Origin: Sipunculus nudus
Taxonomy: Eukaryota > Annelida > Sipuncula > Golfingiida > Sipunculidae
DNA: 64,000 bases
Direction of reading: 5' to 3'
Assembly: GCA_026874595.1 (NCBI GenBank)
Contig: CM049306.1
Location: 20,453,019-20,517,018 of the forward strand
How positions within the stretch are numbered: the first letter of the stretch is position 1; every line of letters begins with the position of its first letter. The notes under the pieces are model-generated. The model was not told where the DNA came from, made no database searches, and was given only the letters and a program-made list of their open reading frames with translations. This document shows positions 58,600 through 64,000 of this stretch, in pieces. Made by a program: the position numbers and the translations under genes.

Positions 58600-58740
58600 A
58601 CAAATCCGAGTACGAGTCCGAGTCCAGGACCCTCGAGTCCGTGTCCGTGTCCGAGTCCAGAACCCTCGAGTCCGTGTCCGTGTCCGAGACCATGATAAGA
58701 TGGACTTGAGTCGAGACCCGAGTCAAAGTCCACACCCGGG
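58600..58740. repeat. GAGTCC/GTGTCC-rich short tandem repeat
   Basis: Six-base GAGTCC and GTGTCC units grouped into ~33-base higher units separated by AG-ACCCTC. The reading frames across it (85 codons -, 62 codons +) are repeat translations. Confidence 0.85.
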
Positions 58741-61598
58741 TCCTACATCCCTGATTTATGCACAACCTTATGATTCAAACTTTCGCCGAATGTGAGGGAA
58801 ACTCCTCCTGTTGGGCTGATTAACTTATATTTTTTTAGTTTTACCTATTTGTTGTCAACGAGATGTGGACACTTACATTTTCTCCTCCATGTTTAATCAG
58901 CTGTGACGTCCTGCAGTCGATATCAATGATTTAGCAGTGTAATTTAGTGACATCTACCGGGAAATGGACAAGCTATTCCAAGCAGGGCGAACTTCACAAA
59001 CTTGGTTTTATTTTTAAAACTAAATACGTTCTGTGTCGACATTACATTCAATTATAAAAATAAAAATTTGGAAATGATTAGAGGAAGGGATATTTTAACG
59101 TCCCATACACTGAAATGTTTAGATTATAATTTCATGTACTGCAAGTAAAGTTTACTAGATCTACCATTATTGCCCAATAACATTTCTGATTGTTGAACCG
59201 AGATTTTATATTTGTTACGCAATTTTATTAACATTTGACTGCACCCTACTTTTTACTGTTCATTGTCTGCTGTCAAAAATTTACATTTTATTCTAAATTT
59301 CAAACTGGATTCATGCGATACTGGATTCAAGGCAAATATTAACGTTGTTTCTTATAAATAGTTACAACGAACAATTTACAAATTAAGATACAGAGAGCGA
59401 ACTCAGTGTATAGCCATGTGTTTTACAGAGGAATACTGAGCATGCCACACACACAGACATAGACCCAGATTTGCCTCTTTCTTTATAAATACGTACTGAG
59501 AAAGAATGTACAAAGATGCAGACAGTCAGCTGTCTGCAGTCGTACACAGTACCATACTGTGACAAGTACGTGTCTTGGAATTAGTTTCATGAGTTTCATC
59601 CGGACTCGGGACAAGTGTCACCAAACTAGGCCGGTATTTTTCTAACACAGATACTAATCAATGCTCTGATTGTCTGCAAAAACTGTGCCAGCCATTCATC
59701 TCTAGTTATGCTCACAATGTGGGCTTTAATTGTGATTGTACAAAGAGCTGGGAAAAGTCAGAGTTTGTGTAAACACAAGCTAACGCTTCACCATGCAAAC
59801 AGAACATAGATACGGACTTGCTTGTCAGCGCGTGTTATGCATTAATTCTACAGGGAATAAAAGCAATCGCGGGAACTGCTTTCATCTATTTATTTAGGCG
59901 GGGCCACAGTGCTTTCATAAATTATTAATTAATCCCTATCAATGTTAAGCTGTGTAGGTGTGTTTGATCACAATTAGCAACACGCTTATTGCTTATAGGA
60001 CGAAATATCAGTTATAATTACAAACTATTTCATTAATTAATAACACCCCCGTGATATATACAACAGTCTGTGCAACTTATGACCCAGTGACCAAGGTCAC
60101 GCAATGACCACGTGATGCATGACCTGGCTCCATTTTCAGGTTTAATTTCGTAAATTTTCGTTCGCTCATGATCGCATATTTCAATGTTTATGTTGTTCAA
60201 TGTAAAACACTACTATCTTATAAAGCCAAGAAACTTTGTACTGCGACATTGAGTTAAAAAAGTAACATCTAGTTATATAAAAAAAACCCAGGAACTTTAT
60301 GCACTGCAATTGTGTTCAGATTGTTTGATTATATATATGCCGCACATATCGTTTTCCCTTAGTCTAATTATTAATGGCGTTTCGCTTGTACCCACGTATT
60401 TATATTTTCTTTAAGTTATAGTTCATAAATATTGTCTTTATATAATTAATGACAGCCTCGGTTATTTTGACCCCGCGTATCTGAATTTTCGTTAATCCCA
60501 ATTCAGAATTAGTTAAGTTATAGTTTTATGAGCTATACCTGATGTGATACACTTTCATTTAAATGATCAGTTATCTAAAGTTATCCGAACGCATCCGAAC
60601 TTATTGCGGAACTGTTTTCGGTGACTGAGTATTTACTGTTCTCACATCATCTCTGTGTAATATTATTCTTTGTTCTTTATGCTTTAATCATTTTATGAAT
60701 TCTGCATCAGAGTAGCTTTGACAGCATCCAATATTTGTCGAAATTTTAATCATTTTTATTTACATTTTACTTTATGAAAAAATAAACACAAACTGCAATG
60801 ACAGGCCAATTATACAAAGTCATCAAGATAAGAAAATAATACCGTATTACTAAAAAACCTAAAATCGGTTATTGGGCCAAGTCCATCTGCAAATGGGCCA
60901 GAAAGTGCATGGTATCAAATCCGTTATTGGGCTATAACGGATCCTCATATAGACCAAGCCCATCGGCACATGGGCCAGATCCGCAAACGGGCTCCAACAT
61001 ATATGTGCATAATGCACCTCTGTATTACAGAGGTTGATAAATATTTACAATAATATGATTATTATTACATGTTATTAGTTCATTTTGGTTAACTTCTAGT
61101 CAAACCATCCCGGCACAGGGATTACTATCTAATTTACATGTTTCATACGTAGTTATGGCTCTGTGTGTGAGTATACACATTCCAGGTGTGTCTTTTTGCC
61201 GGAGGACCGATCTTACGCGTGCGCGACAACTCCAAAACAGGGAGAAGGAACATGAAGGGTGACACGCAGAGGAGCTTACAAAATCTTGGTTTAAGACGTT
61301 GCGAGTTAGGGCCACCAGGTGGCATGAACGCAAGATTCATGTTTTGCGCCACTGATCATGCCCAGTGCAGGAAATTCCGCTTTTGTACAGGAGTAAGCAA
61401 ACGGGTTATGGAAGAAATAATAGAAGATTCCTCAACATTTAAAGGTTAAAACACTATATGTAGATATCGTATTTCAAACATGACTGGTATGTGACTATAG
61501 GTCTCTTTAATGACCTATTTTACTATAAATATGTATATCGCATCAAGTATTTTTATAGAGATTGAGTATCCATTAATGGAGGTTTTCCGCTTTCTTTG

Positions 61599-61600
<2 letters not shown>
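58741..61600. other. gene-poor stretch with candidate regulatory motifs
   Basis: No gene is recognised. A cluster of TGACC/AGGTCA half sites lies at 60080-60125, a short direct repeat of GGGCCAAG..CCATC..ATGGGCCAG at 60875-60985, and a CTCF-like CCACCAGGTGGCA at 61312-61324. An 87-codon frame at 61186-61449 has no domain signal. Confidence 0.5.
60080..60125. promoter_or_regulatory. cluster of nuclear-receptor-like half sites
   Basis: Five TGACC/AGGTCA half sites in 46 bases: TGACCC (60080), TGACC (60088), AAGGTCA (60093-60099), TGACCA (60105) and TGACCT (60120), plus an E-box CACGTG at 60109-60114. The middle pair TGACCAAGGTCA forms an everted repeat with no spacer. Confidence 0.4.

Positions 61601-61666
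<66 letters not shown>
61601..61666. repeat. (AT)n microsatellite
   Basis: About 66 bp of AT repeat directly abutting the left end of the long-TIR element. Confidence 0.93.
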
Positions 61667-61669
<3 letters not shown>

Positions 61670-63702
61670 GAGGCCCAGATTAGAATCTGGCCCAATTTAA
61701 AACTAGGCCGGCCCTGATCAAAATTTTGATTTGGACCGGCCCAGATCAAAATTCTAATCTGGGCCAGACCAGTTTAAAACTGGGCCAGCCCAGATTAAAA
61801 TTTTGATCTGGGCCGGTCACGACTAAAATCCTGTGGTGAAGCCTTCAGGATTTAAATCTGGTCTGGACTGATTTGAAACTGGGCCAGCCCAGATTAGAAT
61901 TTTGATCTGGGCCAGTCAAGTTAACAATCCTGTGGTGGACTGATTTTAAACTGGACCAGCCCAGATCAGAATCCTAATCTACTCCTAGGCTGGCTTCAAT
62001 TACACTATATTTAACTAGCTGGCCTTTCATCAATTCAAATAATTTGTAAAACATTGTAAGACTGTAAGTCAATAATAATTAATATTTAATGAATTTATTT
62101 CATATTCTATGAAAATATCATTTTTTAGATCCTGTCATATTTATTTTGTAATTCCACCTCTTATGTGAAATGTCTATATATATAATTATAAGATAATCAT
62201 GTTAAACATTGGTATTTTACAGCTAAACACTACAAATATAGCTTGCATACATATGCATTAATTCAACAAACTAAAACAAATTTAATCAATAAAGATTAAT
62301 ATATATGTTACTCAATGTTAAGCTTGTGATCCAAGACCTGTAAATTCAAAATTTATTTGTTATGTTAAGTTATTTATCATATATCATAAATAAGTTGGGG
62401 TTATTTTGTCTGTGATCTGCCCCCAGCCCCCCAGTTACCTATTAAAAAATTTGCACTTATTGTAACATTGGACCTAGAACTTATAACGTACTACATATTA
62501 AGGAAAGAAGGCCCTGAAACATCTATTTAGATAGAACAGTGGGAACAATATTCACCAACTCAGCATTTTAACCATTGAAGGTAGAGAATATTTGTATTGC
62601 AGCTTTGAACTATCTTCAATTTACATTATTTATCAGTGAATAGATTAGCTTTTTTTAAGTTATTAACTCAAAAGTGAAAACTCCTCCATGTTTGTCACCC
62701 TCTGATTCTGAATTAAAATTCTAAATCCAATTTTCACTCATGTTCACCTCTATTTTTGAGACTGACAAATGACAACAATCATATCATTTTCTCAGCTGTG
62801 GATTTTCTGCTATTGAAAATTACAGAAATGGTATCACAAATCTCTCCCTAGCCCCATGTTAGGGCACAATGTCATGCTGATCGTCCAGATGAGCATCAAG
62901 ACAGATAAATTACTTTTGTTCACTTATAGATAGGTAAAGCTGGTATTTAATTATGCATGTATATATTTAATATTACACATGAAATTTTGATATTCAGAAC
63001 AGAAAATTATCTCAGTTAAGTTGAAAATTTTGATATTAAGTCAAGTAGATGTCTCAGAACTGACACATATTCTAAACTGTGATTAATTATGGTAGTTGGT
63101 TTAGGTGAAGTTCAAATGTGAACTTGTATGCTTGAAGAATAAATGAAACCAAAGAAGCACATCACATTTGTTCATTAGCTTTTTCCTCACTAAAATATTT
63201 TAAATGATCTTGTTCATTATCTGTTTTGTTCCCTTCAAAATGGTGTATCTGGAAAAAAATGTTTACTGTATGATAAATCTGTTTTAAGATGATAAAATTC
63301 AAGCTAGCCTAAGATTAGATTAGGATTCTGATCTGGTTAGGCCCAGTTTAAAATCAGTCCACCACAGGATTGTAATCTTGACTAGCCCAGATTAAAATTT
63401 TGATCTGGGCCAGCCCAGTTTAAAATCAGTCCACCACAGGATAATAAACTTAACCAGCCCAGATCAAAATTCTAATCTGGGCCAGCCCGGTTTAAAATCA
63501 GTCCAGACCAGATTTAAATCCTGAAGTCTTCACCACAGGATTTTAATCTGGACCGGCCCAGATCAAAATTTTAATCTAGGCTGGCCCAGTTTAAAACTGG
63601 TCTGGCCCAGATTAGAATTTTGATCTGGGCCGGTCCAAATCAAAATTTTGATCTGGGCTGGCCCAGTTTTAAATTGGGCCAGATTCTAATCTGAGCCTCG
63701 AC
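61667..63702. mobile_element. foldback-type element with long, internally repetitive TIRs
   Basis: The left end GTCGAGGCCCAGATTAGAAT then CTGGCCCAATTTAAAA is mirrored by the right end ..TTTTAAATTGGGCCAG then ATTCTAATCTGAGCCTCGAC. The terminal inverted repeats run about 61667-61997 (left) and 63299-63702 (right), the right having at least one extra module. Inside each arm the block GATCTGGGCC-AGCCCAGTTTAAAA and its complement recur, so each arm can fold on itself. The middle (61998-63298) is AT-rich and noncoding, with no transposase. It lies directly beside a TA tract, with a TA-type target likely. This fits a non-autonomous foldback DNA element. Confidence 0.82.
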
Positions 63703-64000
63703 ATATAGATACATATACGAATACATGCAGGCAGGACGCAAACTATACGTGCCAGGCCCAATAATAAAATATCATTTTTAGTGTGGCATATTGTTTATAA
63801 TACAAACTTAATTTCTGGTGCGTTAAGCTCTTTCCTGTGTAGGGCCTAATCCAGCGGGGGCTGGGACCAGTTCCCGGACAGTGTGATCCTATGTTATTTC
63901 AGGTGCGAGGCTAGATCGACTCCTCTGGATAGAGACGGGCGTGTGCGGGGGCGTTTACATGGAATGGCTGTTGCGGAAACAGCGTGCATCTGCGGGAAAC
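63703..64000. other. window end, nothing recognised
   Basis: About 300 bases of mixed sequence, GC-richer toward the end, with GTGTGCGGGGGCG similar to a block of the duplicated modules at 36.4 and 53.9 kb. No gene can be supported. Confidence 0.5.

Noticed and set aside
61186-61449. 87-codon plus-strand ORF with several Cys
   Set aside because: Cys spacing does not match the crystallin family or the lectin, and there is no signal peptide.

Overview
The window looks like AT-rich nuclear DNA from a marine invertebrate, most likely a lophotrochozoan such as a mollusc (inference). The signs are an intron-bearing secreted C-type lectin gene, many (TA)n, (CT)n and (TG)n microsatellites, several minisatellites, tRNA-like short elements, a Ty3/gypsy retrotransposon and an L1/Tx1-like LINE fossil. 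I see no bacterial operon, CRISPR array or rRNA.

Left part (1-36 kb): a dispersed family of five small single-exon genes for secreted beta-gamma-crystallin-domain proteins, at 6122-6532 (+), 9433-9888 (+), 13902-14210 (+, cut short), 21588-22037 (-) and 35004-35447 (+). Each has a signal peptide and a conserved Cys at residue 22. The four full-length copies have six cysteines and two copies of the calcium-binding signature N/D-N/D-x-x-S/T-S. The third copy loses its second Greek-key motif where a ~54-bp satellite array begins. Between and around the genes lie microsatellites, a 202-bp perfect palindrome with tRNA-like promoter boxes (17761-17962), a 32-bp minisatellite and a 55-bp array (33.5-34.3 kb).

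Mobile block (22.9-32.9 kb): a full-length 8,662-bp Ty3/gypsy element on the minus strand, with 919-bp LTRs that look identical and a 4-bp target duplication. It sits inside an older LINE reverse transcriptase and splits that gene at its GDPL motif. Its gag and pol share one reading frame and are separated by a single TAG codon. Pol ends in a chromodomain-like module.

Middle (35.4-45 kb): mostly gene-poor DNA, then a four-exon secreted C-type lectin-like gene (42565-44886, +) whose exon phases all agree. Its lectin domain lacks the inner disulfide and the usual calcium/sugar motif.

Right part (45-64 kb): a frameshifted PNMA/gag-like capsid pseudogene runs into a 6.5-kb array of 69-bp (23-codon) repeats. 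The whole block is bounded by ~130-bp inverted copies of one sequence. Further right are a module duplicated from 36.4 kb that keeps a pair of inverted TGACGT sites, candidate regulatory motifs, and a 2-kb element with long, internally repetitive terminal inverted repeats (61667-63702).

The beta-gamma-crystallin and C-type lectin proteins are both predicted to be secreted and could act in mucus, epidermis or innate defence, but the sequence alone does not show a shared pathway.
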